This document shows, one piece after another, positions 23,248-34,792 of a stretch of 64,000 bases of DNA. Position numbers and translations under genes: made by a program. The notes under the pieces are model-generated. The model saw nothing but the letters and a program-made list of their open reading frames with translations, had not been told where the DNA came from and did not search any database. The stretch is from Deroplatys truncata (lineage: Eukaryota > Arthropoda > Insecta > Mantodea > Mantidae), in assembly GCA_030765065.1 (NCBI GenBank), contig CM060979.1, positions 106,380,350 to 106,444,349 of the forward strand, written 5' to 3'. Numbering within the stretch: the stretch's first letter is position 1; every line of letters begins with the position of its first letter.

Positions 23248-24250
23248 TCGAGTTGTTGGGTTACATAACTCATATGTATTTGTTCCATATACTTGAACAA
23301 CTTCATATGGTCCATGGTATTTGAGAAAGATTCGCCAATAAAGTTTATTTGTTTTATCCCGCAATTTCTTGGTTTTAACCAAAACTAAATCTCCTATTTT
23401 GATCCTCCATTCCTTTCTCTTCTTTTCTTCATGTTTAATTTTTCTTTTTATGGCCTTTTTCTTCATCCTCTCAAATGCTTTTCGGAACATCTCTTCTTCT
23501 GTTTTTGGTATCGAGTGCGCATCTGGAATGACTTCTGGAATTTTCTTACACATTGTATTGATCTTCTTTCCTAATTTAAGTTCACATGGTTTGTATCCTG
23601 TCACATTGTTTATGGTTTCATTTAGTAGATTCTGAACGAAATTCACGTATCCATACCATTGGGTTTGTTTTCGATGACACAGCACCCTTAAATAATTTGA
23701 AATTTCCTTAATTTCCCTCTCCACTGGGTTGGAGTTCGGTCTGTATCTTGATGAAAAATATTGTTTAATGCCATTTTCTTTCAGTCCGTCCATAAATTTT
23801 TTTCCTGTGAAGTACGAAGCATTATCGCTCAATACATATTGGATCGGTCCTTCTTCTATCACATATGACTTGAGTAGTCTATTCAAACATGCTAAACCTG
23901 TAGGTTTTCTCAAAGGGTAAATTCTTACATATTTGCTGAATATATCATAGCAGACAAATATATATATATATATATATATGTTTCCAAATTGACTTGGAGG
24001 CATCGGACCATGAATATCGATACTAATTACACATCTCGGCTTATCCCTTATAACCGAATTAGTTTCAAATGCATATGCTGCATTTATTTGCTTTGCCTTC
24101 TGACACAGGTTGCAGCACGGTATAAATTTTCGAACTTTCTGACGCAATTTGGATATGTATAAATTCTCTAAAATCATAGAAGTTGTCCGGTCCGTCCCTG
24201 AGTGTGCTAACCCTTCGTAAAAATTCTTAATTAGTTCCTTTTCCATGCTT
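23240..24250 (-). pseudogene. Integrase region of the Ty3/gypsy fossil
   Basis: Integrase inserts the reverse-transcribed DNA into the host genome. The zinc-binding segment has HSGTDRTTSMI followed by CCNLCQKAK (HHCC type). The catalytic core shows SIDIHGPMP, then VLSDNASYFT, then NPVEREIKEISNYL, the D,D(35)E pattern of retroelement integrases. A basic C-terminal segment follows. It lies downstream of RNase H, which is the Ty3/gypsy order. An in-frame AT microsatellite lies in the core. It is part of the broken element. Confidence 0.85.
23956..23980. repeat. (AT)n microsatellite
   Basis: About twelve AT units lie within the integrase region of the gypsy fossil and keep that frame open as alternating Tyr-Ile. 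Confidence 0.9.
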
Positions 24251-26010
24251 TACGGAACCATTACCTTCCAACTAGGCACTTCTTTTCTATGCTTCTTGTA
24301 TAATGTCCCATCCCGAATTGCTACAATTTCTTTCTTTGCCTCTTCAATTAGCGGTGCCTTTTCTTTAAGTTCTAATAATTTTGCATCCTCATTTTGAATT
24401 TCCCCTATATTTTTCAATTTTCTAATCATTTCTTTGCTTAAAGGAATTTCAATTGTCAATATTTTGACTTCATTTCTAGGCCTTTCAATATTTTCGGGAA
24501 TTTGTGGGTTGTAGTTCAATCTTGATAGCAAATCACTGAAGGTATTATTTTTGCCAGGAATGTGTATAATCTCAATATCGAATGCAGATATTACATGAAT
24601 GTATTTAGCAAGTTTTCCACTACATAATCTACACCGTTGTATGAAAGTTAAGCTGATGTGGTCTGAATATACTTTCACCTTTGGTGATAAATATAGGTTT
24701 TAAAACGAATTAATGAGAAATATAGTGCTCCAATTTCTAGCTGAGTCACTGAAGAATTCCGCTCAATATTTGTAAGTCCTCTAGAAGCTGTACTAATGAC
24801 GTGAAAGTCATTGTTGATGTCTCGCTGTCCTAAAATTCCGGCGTATCCTTGCATTGATGCGTCGACATAAATCTCATATTCCAAATCTTCTCTGGGCCTC
24901 TCGAGTAATATGGACTTAGCAAAGAGTTCTTTTACTCTCTCAAAACATTTTTGATGATCCTCTGTCCATCTCCACTTATTGTTCTTTCGGAGTAGCTGCC
25001 GCAGTGGTTCTATTTCACCCGAATACCTTGGTACGAACTTACTCTGAAAGTTCAATACCCCTAAGAGACGTCTAATTTGTTTTACGTTCCTTGGTGGTGG
25101 AATTTTCATTATTGCTTCTATTCTCTTCTGATCAGGTCCTATACCTCGTTCATCCACTACATAACCCAGAAAATTTATTTCCTTGACACAAAATTTTGAT
25201 TTTTGTATGTTTACAGTCATACCATGTTGTTGCAGTTTGTTTAACACATAATGGACATTATTCATGTGTTCTTCAAATGTTTGACTAATGATTAGGAAGT
25301 CGTCAATATACTTTATTAAGAAGTCATCTGCAGAATTTCCAAAGATACTGTGAATGGCTCTCAAAAATCCACTACCTGAGTTCTTTAAACCAAAAGGATT
25401 TACACAAAAACGATACTGGATCCCCGAGTATTGAAATGAAGTGTAATCACGCACTTGTGGATCTAATTCCACTTGCCAATATGAAGCAGTGAGGTCAATG
25501 GATGTCAAAAATCTCCCTCTTGAAAGTTTCGTAATTAGTTGTTCAATTCCCTCACTTTGAAAATGATCTGGCTTCAAATACTTGTTGACATATCTACCGT
25601 CTAAAGTTAATCTCAAACTACCATCTCGTTTAATACTCCAGCAGATTGAATTTATATACTGAGAATTACTTTGCTCAATAATCCCATTTTCTAACATGCT
25701 ATTTATTAGTTGTCTAGCTTTGTCCCGAAGACTTATAGGTAAATTGTCATACTTGTGCCTATATGGTGGTACGTCTTCTCCTTGAAATGTATGCTGATAT
25801 ACATTACATCTGCCTGGGATATTACTAAATACTGAACTATTGTTCATCAAAACATCATGAAGGATTTGTTTTTGCGTTATCGTAATATTATAAGCTTCTT
25901 CACACTTGTGTATTATTTCCTCATTTCTCTTCTCTTCCCAGCTGTTGTCTGTCTCGCTCACATGGACGTCTTTTGTTTGGATTGTAAATTTCTCTACTTT
26001 CTCTGGCATT
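24250..26010 (-). pseudogene. Reverse transcriptase-RNase H region of the Ty3/gypsy fossil
   Basis: The reverse transcriptase copies the element's RNA. Visible motifs are LTLDGRYVNKYLKP, SIDLTASYWQVELD, FGLKNSG, the catalytic YIDDFLIIS box, and FLGYVVDERGIGPD. The RNase H part has YEIYVDASMQGYAGILGQ (first catalytic Asp), then IHIPGKNNTFSDLLSRL at its end, a common close to gypsy RNase H. Family and order are secure. It belongs to the broken element and is not expected to work. Confidence 0.9.
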
Positions 26011-26019
26011 TCTGCTAGC

Positions 26020-26613
26020 TGTCAAAAATATGGCGTGGTATTCCCTTCATATTCTGTGACTACCTGCTTTATCTGACTATTTGTATCAGTCTCTGTTATT
26101 TGTACAAAAAACTCTTGGTCACAAAGATTTTTCTCATCCTTTGTCATCTCAATCACAGAAACTTTCTTTTTTATAAAAGGTACCTTTATTTCTCTATCTT
26201 CTTTTGTTATTTTTAACTCTTCATGTTTAAAATCTATACGTGCTTCATATTCATGTAGGAAGTCACATCCTATAATTATGTCACAAATCAGATGGTTTAC
26301 AATTAGAAACATAACCTCAAAATTCTCTCCGCCGATAAGTATGTTAAGTAGAGCTTGTGTTTTTATTAACCTGTGTCGTTCTTCCGATTGCAACACGACA
26401 AACTAAATTACTAGTGGGAAGAGCCATAATTTTGTTACCTTCATTAATCAAATTTATGTAAAATTTCTGTGAGCAAATTGAAGCTGACGAACCAGAATCT
26501 ATAGTTGCAATGATCTCTTTCTTCGCAATTTCCATCCTAACATGAGGTGACTCGAAATTTTCTCCTTTATCTTGTGTTGCTGCAATCTTATTACAGGGTG
26601 TGTGTGTAGGCAT
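26020..26613 (-). pseudogene. Aspartic protease region of the Ty3/gypsy fossil
   Basis: ATIDSGSSAS is the D-S/T-G active-site motif of retroelement aspartic proteases, which cut the Gag-Pol precursor. Further on, IIGCDFLHEYEARIDF matches the hydrophobic I-L-G-x-D-F motif near the end of this fold. It sits between gag and the reverse transcriptase, as usual. Confidence 0.8.
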
Positions 26614-26679
26614 ATTATTTGTATTGGTAATGGATACTGAATTATTAAAGACGTCCTGAGAACCTACTGCACAGGAGTC

Positions 26680-28811
26680 TATTAACAGTTTTCCTGGTTA
26701 CTTCCATGTTCACATACGGGACTGCCATTCCTAACAGGAGTTAAATCTATCTCATTGTCGCTACCATTGTTTTGAGTTCCCCTTCCTCGAGTTCGAAATC
26801 CTCGATTTCTGAAATTATGTCCCCTTGGCACGTAATTTTCTTGCCGTTCCTCAGATCTTTCCCTGTTACTGTTTTCCCTCCAGTGAGTGATATTTCCCCT
26901 TTGTATAATGTACCGCCTTCCATAATTTTGCCCTCTTTCAGGCAATCTTTCTGTCCTGACATAATTTATTTGTTCCTGTCGACCTGGTCTCCCATCTATC
27001 CTCGATCTTTCAAATTGTGGAACGTATGATTGATACCGTTGTCTGGTATTATTTTCATGACGTCTGTCTTGTCCTCTACTTTGCTGATAACTACCTTGGT
27101 AATTTCGTCTATCTCGCACATCTAAAAATCTATGCTCCCACTCTCGAGATATATCTTCTTCCTGTTGTTCCAAAGCTGTCATTAATTCTGTCATCTCATA
27201 GATATTACGTGGTTTTGCAATTAGTAAATAATTTTGTATCCTTAAAGGATAATGTCTTGTGAGCAAATTCACAAAATCTTCCTCATTGATTGGAGGTGAT
27301 AAGTTCCTAACCTGACTTGCATGTTTCAGTAAGTAATCAGTCATTGATATTCCCTCCCGTGGATTAAATTGACCATGACTAAGCATTGCTCGAATTCTGT
27401 GCTGTACCGTAACATTCCAAAATCTGTTCATGAATAGCCTCTTAAAGAATTCATATGAAATTTCACCTCCTGATACCATTTGTAACCAATCTAGAGTTTT
27501 CTGGTCCAAACATCTTTTGACAACTATCATTTTTAATGCTTCAGGTATGTTTTTAATTTGAAAATACTCTGATAAGTCTGCAATAAACTGTACTGGACTG
27601 GAGTTTTCATTAAATTTTGGAAGTGGAAAATCACTTAAGATATGATTGTAATTTTGTAAATTCCCTACTCCCATATTTAAATTCTCTAGTGTTACTTGTG
27701 CACTCTGAGTTTCAGCATTAGCTATAGATGAAGCTGCTGTATCACTCACATTATTTGTCATACCTGAGGAACTACCTCTATCATTATTTTGTACATCAGA
27801 TACATTCACATCACATATATTTACCCTTGAATTTAATTCTAACCTATTTACAGTACCTTGCAAATTTTCTATTGTCTGTTCCAATTTTTTATTATTCTCA
27901 TTTTGAACAGCTTGGTGTTTGTTAATTTCAGAAGTTAGCTTTTGATTCAAATCTATAGACAAAACTTTAACTTCTTCAGACAATTTATTTCTCTGTGTTT
28001 CTGACTCCTTCTGAATTTCAGATATTTCCCCTCTGAAATTAACTTGCACCTGAATTAAATCTGCATTTGTAGCCTCCATCATCTCTCTTAACTCACTTGA
28101 AATGCTACTCATTCGGCTACCTAACTCTGTACATTTTACATCAACATGCTCTATTTTATTATTAACCTCACTTTTTTGGTTAGATATTTCCCTGCTCATG
28201 TCTAACATTTTCTTTGAAACTTCACCTATTTCATTTGCTATCATTTCCTGATTTTCATTTCTCATTCTCATCATACTATTATCTAGCTCCATGAATTTCT
28301 TTTCAATCTCTTCCCTATTTTGATCTAATTTTGTGCTCTAATTTCTCATTACTCTTACCAATTTCTTCTCTTAATTCTTTCTTATTCTGATCTAGTTTTT
28401 GTTCTAAACTCTTACTAATATCTTCCCTCAATTCCCTATTATTCTTTTCCATATCCTGAGTTAGTTTTTCTAATTTCTCATTATTCTTACCAATATCTTC
28501 CCTTAATTTCTCATTATTCTGTTCCATACTCTGAGTTAGTTTTTGTTCTAATTTCTCATTATTTTTTGCATATTATCATTCATATTTCTCAGCATTTCCA
28601 TCATTATACTAGCATCAAAATTAATATTTCCTGCTGTTCTATTCTCACTTCCTGCACTAACATTTCCTCCCTCAAATACTACATTGTTTGAGCTATTTTC
28701 TGTAACCTGTATTGAATTACAGCTAACTGTTACACTATCTCCCTCCATAATTATTTCTTCTGTATTATTAGTGGACATTGTTTTCTTTATCCTACCGCTC
28801 CTAAGGTACAT
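26680..28811 (-). pseudogene. Gag region of the Ty3/gypsy fossil
   Basis: Gag forms the virus-like particle. The N-terminal part is glutamine-, glutamate- and asparagine-rich, with repeated units such as NNEKLREDIGK and NNRELREDISK (about 28315-28560), and reads as a coiled coil. A capsid-like middle includes FPLPKFNENSSPVQFIADL and a helical stretch with RHYPLRIQNYLL. The C-terminus is rich in Arg, Gly, Gln and Asn (RGHNFRNRGFRTRGRG). I see no CX2CX4HX4C zinc knuckle, which many gypsy elements carry, so RNA binding may have used the basic tail. The region is broken. Confidence 0.8.
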
Positions 28812-29125
28812 TAAATTTTTTTTACCCCCTTTTTTTTAGAATTAACATAACACTTTTCTAACCTTTCTGATGCTATCTGCTTATGTAGCTTTGATGTCCA
28901 GCTTTCTGCCCCTCTCTCCTAGGTTTATATGTCGCTTCTGCGTCGTATCATGATGAATCTACGTCGTTTTGGTGTTCTGTATTTGAATTCCCCTGTTGCC
29001 TTTTAATCTCGGAATTACGATGTCCAATCATCCGCGTAGTCTGTCGTTCCTATAGTTGTTTCTGGAATCTGCGTCTTGTAGTTCAGTTCACTGCTCCATT
29101 CGCTCCACGTCCTGATTCCTTTGCT

Positions 29126-29180
29126 CCTTCCTGGTTATCTCACTTCTTCCTGGTTAATTCTGCTCCTTCCTGGTTATTCT
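29126..29180. repeat. CTTCCTGGTTA repeats in the gypsy leader
   Basis: Three near-tandem copies of TTCCTGGTTAT/A about 20 bases apart lie between the primer site and gag. The reason is unknown. They could reflect slippage during reverse transcription next to the primer site. Confidence 0.6.
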
Positions 29181-29203
29181 GCCCCACGTTCTGGGTGCCA
29201 ATT
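29181..29203 (-). other. Primer-binding site, tRNA-Lys(CUU) type
   Basis: The + strand reads GCCCCACGTTCTGGGTGCCA followed by ATT and then the LTR. The 3' end of insect tRNA-Lys(CUU), from general knowledge, reads GCCCCACGTTGGGCGCCA. The match is close, with a two-base insertion and one substitution. Position next to the 5' LTR supports the call. Confidence 0.65.
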
Positions 29204-30358
29204 TGAGAGTGTTTTATTTGTAATGTTTATTTAATTTTGTTGTAGCCCCACGTTGTGGTGCCAATTTGAGAGTAACATTATAGTTTGTGGTTGTTAGCCC
29301 CACATTTGGGAGCCAATTTGTGACGGTATAGTTGTGTTATTTATATTTAAGTTGTTGAGCCCCACGTTTGGGAGCCAATTGGGAGTGTTTTACTTGTAAT
29401 GTTTGTGTATTTGTGTTTACTTCACGCGTTGAAGCCATTTTGTGACGTGGTTCATTTGTTAGGTTTGTTAGCTCCATCTGGTGTTAGCAATTTACGGCAG
29501 TATTAGTTTTTGTTTGAAATCATGCTACTGTTATTTTATTTAATTTTGGTTCTCTGCCCTCCGGCTAGCTATTATCTTTTGGTCAAGCACTTCTCTTTAT
29601 ACAGGTTGTGTAAACGGGAGGGAGTCTCTTATCCAAAAATAACACTGATGAAAGAATTTGTTTTACACTTTTATTGTCGAACACATTTACTATCACATTT
29701 ACACATTGATCTTGACACTCGCCAAACTGAAACTGTTATAACAACTTCTTACTGATCACTTTTAATTCGCGTACTTCAACTTTTTGTATAATTAACTTTA
29801 CAACACTTTAGATTTTTCATAATTCTGCTACGCGTAACTTGTGAATCGATAGCCGACGTGTAATATTTCTGCTGGACTAAAGGCGACGTGTATCATACAA
29901 ATATTTTCGACGAACTGACGGGAATGCGACGTGTAGTGTACAAAGAATTTTGATGAACTGTGGGCGATCTACCTCTGACTTGGCTTTTTATACTCCTTCA
30001 CCCAGATATGCCTTAAGATTATAACTGAGCTGCAATTGGCTAATAAAACGCGCCAACATTAGCGTCTATTTTTATATCCAATGAAAATTATGAATACATA
30101 TGCTCTAGGGAAATGTTCCAGAAGATTCTAACGCGCCAACATTACGTAACTTCCTCGTTTCCAATAATGATAAACAGCTCACCCCCTCGCTGCATTATTG
30201 CACGCTATTATTGTCAGTTTCAGTAAGGCAGTATAAACTTACTTCTCAACAATAATTACAATCAATAAACATCTCAAATCAATGTCACATAAAAATGCAT
30301 ATTCATATTACAATCATTATTTACATTTAAGTAATTTGTGATACAAATTACTGCATCA
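29204..30358 (-). repeat. 5' LTR of the Ty3/gypsy element
   Basis: This LTR is 1155 bases with TG and CA ends, and it abuts the ATAT duplication on its right. On the sense strand it contains the TATA box at 29984-29992, tandem GACGTGTA repeats, an AATAAA signal and the primer-site-like array. It would have supplied the promoter of the element. Confidence 0.9.
29984..29992 (-). promoter_or_regulatory. TATA box of the 5' LTR
   Basis: TATAAAAAG on the minus strand lies in the same context as in the solo LTR at 10373. It is the likely core promoter of the gypsy transcript. Confidence 0.5.
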
Positions 30359-31134
30359 ATATAGATATCTTTAAAAAACACAATTTATTTCAAATAACGT
30401 TTTTGTGGCATTTGTTTATTTATTTACTACATTATAAGCAAAAATTTGTAAAAATAATAATATATAAAATGAAAGAAGCGTTAAAAAATTAAAAATTTGG
30501 AATATACGTCCTGGTATAGGAAACAAGGTATCACGATGGCATATTGCAGATTTTATTTTATTTTATTGTATTTGTTTCTCGCGATGTCATGGAAATGGAA
30601 TGGACTTTTAAGGCCAGTGTATAGCGCCCAGTACTAAAACATTTGGCTATCGCTATTTCCTTTGTATCTATAACGTAATCTGTAATGCAGCTACGTATTT
30701 TCTTAAAGATTTATCGTCCTCCCTGTCTAGGGGTAGCATACTAGCCTCTGATTAAATTTAAATTGAGTTTTATTTATGGACGCTCTTTAACTACTATGGT
30801 CTGGTTCCCGAGGTCGTGGGTTCAAACCTGGCGGAGACAACGGCCTTTTTCCGGGCGTAAAAATCCTTAGCATGGCTTCCTTCGGAATATTGTCCCGTGT
30901 CGTAGATTTACGGCACGTAAAAGAACCTCAAGCCTGGCAAAGAGGCCTCTGAGCAAATTTTTCTGCCTTTCGTACTCAATATAAACTACTAAGAACCATG
31001 GTGTAAAGAGCGTCCATTAATAAAACTCAATTTAATTTTTCGATTAAAATATATAGGAAATAAACTTTCGTAAGAATAAATTACATATCCACTAATAAAC
31101 GTTAGAGAAGTGAATGTAACACAATTTCTTTTAA
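30359..31134 (+). mobile_element. HINE-like repeat, subfamily B, right part
   Basis: This continues the copy that begins at 19885 and is split by the gypsy element. A SINE interrupts it again at 30717. It ends GTTAGAGAAGTGAATGTAAC then ACAATTTCTTT, an eroded form of the family's 3' signature. The copy has therefore received two independent insertions. Confidence 0.75.
30717..31034 (+). mobile_element. tRNA-derived SINE with an inverted tail segment in its head
   Basis: The start TCCTCCCTGTCTAGG and B box GGGTTCAAACCTGG match the SINE at 60610, as does the body (CACGTAAAAGAACCTCAAGC, GAGGCCTCTGAGCAAA). About 47 bases after the A-box region (30755-30801) are an inverted copy of the element's own 3' tail (TTATTTATGGACGCTCTTTA). 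Imperfect 8-bp duplications ATTTATCG and ATTTTTCG flank it. It is inserted in an old HINE-like copy. Confidence 0.75.
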
Positions 31135-31837
31135 ATATTTCGTTTTACGGCAAAACAATTGCTTACTACTATTGTCGGAAGTTTAAATGACAACAATGAG
31201 TCTGCAAATTCACTAGGGTTGTCATATTCGTAATTGCTATTGATTTTGTGAAACAAAGGTTTATCGTTAACTACAGCTGTCGTAGTTAACTGTCTCCTCT
31301 GAACTTGTCAGTCTTAATAAAACAGGGGCCATGCATATAAAACCTCCTAGGACTCTATGGTAACCAAAAATATCAGCGGACTATTGTTAAAATATGTTTT
31401 AGCTGAAGCACACCTATATGGCCACGCATGTGTTTTAACCAGCCAGGATCTGAGCAGATTATTACGACGCATTTGATCTCTTTCGATCCGATTTTCTATA
31501 TGAGCCCCTCCCATAAAAGGAATTTATTTTAATGGGAATTAAACAGTGGAAGGTATAAAGATTATATTAATCCTCTTTCCTCTGTTTGCTTTAACCTTCA
31601 GAGGCAATTATATTAAGTAAAAATAAAAATAAACAAAATGTAAAGCAAGGGAAAATTAATCCAAAAAATAGGAGGGAACGCAATTTTTGGAAGTTTAAAG
31701 GCGTAAAATATCCTGTTCGATTCAGTAAATTGTTTATTACTACTTTTAATATTTCAGTTCTTTCTTCATTCTGATTGATGCGGTTAATTTAAGCTTAAAT
31801 TAATATTTTATATATACCGCTTTCAACATAATTTCAA

Positions 31838-31985
31838 GTGGGTGCGGTAAGTTCAGTTCAAAGACTACGTTTCTATCCCAGCCTAAGACATCAATGCTAT
31901 AGTCTCGTGTCAGTAGATTTACTGACATACAAAAGAATTCCTGTGGAATAAAATTCCAGCACACCGGCAATTCTAAAAACTGGGA
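31838..31985 (+). mobile_element. SINE 3' fragment
   Basis: CTCGTGTCAGTAGATTTACTG, then ACAAAAGAATTCCTG, then AAATTCCAGCACACCGGC follow the order of an insect SINE body of the form ...GTAGATTTACTGGCACG...AAAGAACTCCTGC...AAATTCCGGCAC.... It partly resembles the body of the SINE at 60610 (GTAGATTTATGGCACG, AAAGAACCTC). The tRNA-like head is too worn to identify. Confidence 0.5.
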
Positions 31986-32115
31986 TAATTAAGTAATATT
32001 TATTCATTTTCATAATCATCCTTTCAGAGTTTAAACTTGTCTGTTCTGGCTTCATGTGTTCATGCCATCTTTTCCTAAGATTACCTATATTATGGCGGCC
32101 ATTAGGCTGATAAGG

Positions 32116-32126
32116 TTTATTATTAC

Positions 32127-32160
<34 letters not shown>
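32116..32160. repeat. (TTA)n microsatellite
   Basis: This is a trinucleotide array with one interruption. It may be the tail of a worn retroposon. Confidence 0.9.
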
Positions 32161-32162
<2 letters not shown>

Positions 32163-32883
32163 ATCAACATTATCAACAACAAAGACTAGCTGACAGCGGT
32201 TTGATGGTAAATGACGGCAAACCTTTTGGTTTTTCAGAACGAAAAATTTGTAGCGAAATGATTTATAGGTGGCAGATACCTGAAACTCCGTTCCCTTCTG
32301 AAAGTTACACCTCGTAGCTATGTATGATGTGCCTGCAATATTGGTTGTATTTTACAGGGGTTTCACGGTGTGCTACAAATTATCTTTAGGTACAAGTTGT
32401 GTTGTATGTATGTTTTCGCAACAGAATTTGTGATGTTCCTATAAACAACTAATTAAAATACGTTAAAGTTCTCGAATTTATGAATGTGTCATAGCGTAGA
32501 CAACTTACTGTTAATATCGACAGATTACTTAGAATTACTAATATCAAATCTTTAACGTCAATTTTTATTCTAATTCTATCTCACAGGAATTAATATTTTG
32601 CAAAGTTTCACCCGCTTTGATTTTCCGCTTATATATTATTTTTCGATGTGAATTATTTCAAGAGAAGGTTTAGGATCTCAGGTCTGATTTCAGGTTAATA
32701 TTATGGCATAAGCTCACAACAACACAAATGATTTACACTCCCGATTTACTGATATCTAAATGCTTTGTATTCATTCATTACAGTTTGTATATCCAACAGA
32801 AATACAGAGCAAAGTCTTCGGACCTTGTGTTCAACACAGAAAAAGCTGTACAGAAATACAATAGTGTCTTATAAACCACAGAA

Positions 32884-33385
32884 CCGAGAGCGAGATGGCT
32901 TCGCGATAACAATCAGGCTCGCATTCGGGAGATCCCTGGTTCGATTCCCGTCTACAACCCATTCTGACCTTGGGTTTTTCACGGGTTTGCCTAGTCGGTA
33001 GGCGAATGCTGGGGTATTTTATGATCTAATACAATTTCCTGTCCATCATTTCCATTTCATTCCGTTGCTTTCTTATTTCTCAGGCGTGCTTCTAGGTTTC
33101 GTGGCGAATGGCGGTGCCTGATAGATGGAGTGGATGCTTGTTCAACGGAAAGAGTGCTCCACGTAAACACTAGAGGGCTGCTTGGTCGACTATCGTTCTT
33201 GCTAGCTCCATCAGTGGTACGGATCTTCGAGTCTGGAACTGTTAAGGACTTCCGCGCGTCTCTGTGGCCTGTAGTCCTTGTAGTTGCTTCACTTCACCCC
33301 TTCCTCCTGGGGGATGGTCACCACAATAGATCTTCGTAGATTGCAGTGTGCGAAGTGTCCTTCTCCCCAGCATAACCTATACCTA
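32884..33385 (+). mobile_element. tRNA-derived SINE with 14-bp target duplication
   Basis: TATAAACCACAGAA is found at 32870-32883 and 33386-33399. The head starts CCGAGAGCGAGATGGCTTCG, the B box is CTGGTTCGATTCCCG, and the shared core GTAGGCGAATGCTGGGG follows. The 3' part contains CTTCACTTCACCCC, then TCCTCCTGGGGG, recalling the SINE at 2801. The tail is ACCTATACCTATA. Two open frames of 69-78 codons overlap it and are regarded as chance. Confidence 0.85.
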
Positions 33386-33399
33386 TATAAACCACAGAA

Positions 33400-34756
33400 A
33401 TGAAAATAAAATGCAAAGCTAAACAAATGCATAACGTAGGCATTAATCCATAGCTAGTAAAACGATTAATGCCAATCAACATTTTCTAGATAGAAGGTCT
33501 GAACATTAAAGAAGATGGTCAGTCATTTAGCGAGTAGTAGAGGTAGTTTAATCTTAAAAGTTGTCAAGATGCATTCAACAAGAATCTTATCTCGTGTAAA
33601 GGGAAATATAATTAGAAAACCTTAATACAAATATAAACAATTGATATGGGATGGATTATAAAAATAATGCATCACAAAATTCACTTTTAAAAGTTTCTTC
33701 TTGGGGCGGACGTATTATAAAATCGGCTACTGCTCACGGTATTGCACTTGAAGTACTAAGACAGAAAATTAGAACATTAAGGTTTTTGGAAACTGTAAAC
33801 TTATATGCCCAGTTTGTTCTTTAAGATACATTCTGATATAAAGGAAAATTATTCATCTTTTAAAAAGCGCCTGAAAAATTTCCAGGTATAACTTAAAAGA
33901 AATATTCTAAATTTCTGTATCTCTACACATATATTTAGATTTACTTTCGATGAGTCGAAGTTTAACAAGTTAATTTTAGGGTTTAACCTCTTATATTCTC
34001 ACATATCACGGGGGTAGAGCATGGTACCGGAGTTTAACTCATAGCAATCTACACGAGGTCTGACGGAGCGAGCTAATAAAAGTTCCTAAAAACACCTGAA
34101 ATATTCCTAGGTCATTATGGGGAAGGAAAGAAGGATCTGTCTACATTAAGAAGGCAAATGGTATAAATTTAGATGTAAAGTTATATTCACAATAAATAAA
34201 GATACATGTTACCTTCTGCTTGACGGAGCGTCTACATCTGCACACACTAATCGCTATTTTACAAGAGACTGACTGAGCGTTCTAGACACTACCACAATAT
34301 ACAACCGGTTTACCATCACTCCTATTACGTGATTCCGGTCCGTACTACCAACCTAAAATATACACCAAACAGTGTTGCCATAACCGCATATGTTCTTACA
34401 TAGTTTCCACAACCAAAATGCCACATCATAGGTTATTATTATGAGTATTATTAAGCCACTGGTGTTGTTAAATTATATCACACTCATGCCTATCGTATCA
34501 GGTTGTCAAGGACATTAGTTTGTGTCATGTTATTTAAATGCAAAGTACTATTATTGTCTCACTTCAGAATACAAAGGGATAGTTCCAATAAAAGCTCCTC
34601 CCTCAAATAAAAAATAAAACACAGTATAAATCTGAAAAATAAGGTACAAAAATGAACACATATATGACCACAAAAGAAATATATTAATCCTAATAAAATT
34701 GTGAATGTGGCAAAGAAAATTTCGCATATTGCAGGCAAATGCAGCAAAGAACTTTG

Positions 34757-34792
<36 letters not shown>

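Larger units (their letters stand above)
20385..30358 (-). mobile_element. Ty3/gypsy LTR retrotransposon, broken
   Basis: This is an element of about 10 kb with two direct LTRs (20385-21531 and 29204-30358), each beginning TG and ending CA. It is flanked by the 4-bp duplication ATAT (20381-20384 and 30359-30362). Sense is the minus strand: 5' LTR, tRNA-Lys-type primer site, gag, protease, reverse transcriptase-RNase H, integrase, purine-rich tract, 3' LTR. No envelope-like frame is seen between integrase and the 3' LTR. By eye the LTRs differ by about 15 substitutions and a few small indels, about 1.3%, so the insertion is recent on an evolutionary scale. The coding region carries a handful of breaks, and a HINE-like repeat of about 0.94 kb is inserted near the 3' end of the coding region. 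It is a fossil. Domain order (integrase last) places it in Ty3/gypsy (Metaviridae). Confidence 0.9.
31135..32869. other. Mostly unassigned; one SINE fragment and one microsatellite
   Basis: Apart from the SINE remnant at 31838-31985 and the TTA microsatellite at 32116-32160, I recognise nothing. There is no open frame of note. Confidence 0.4.
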
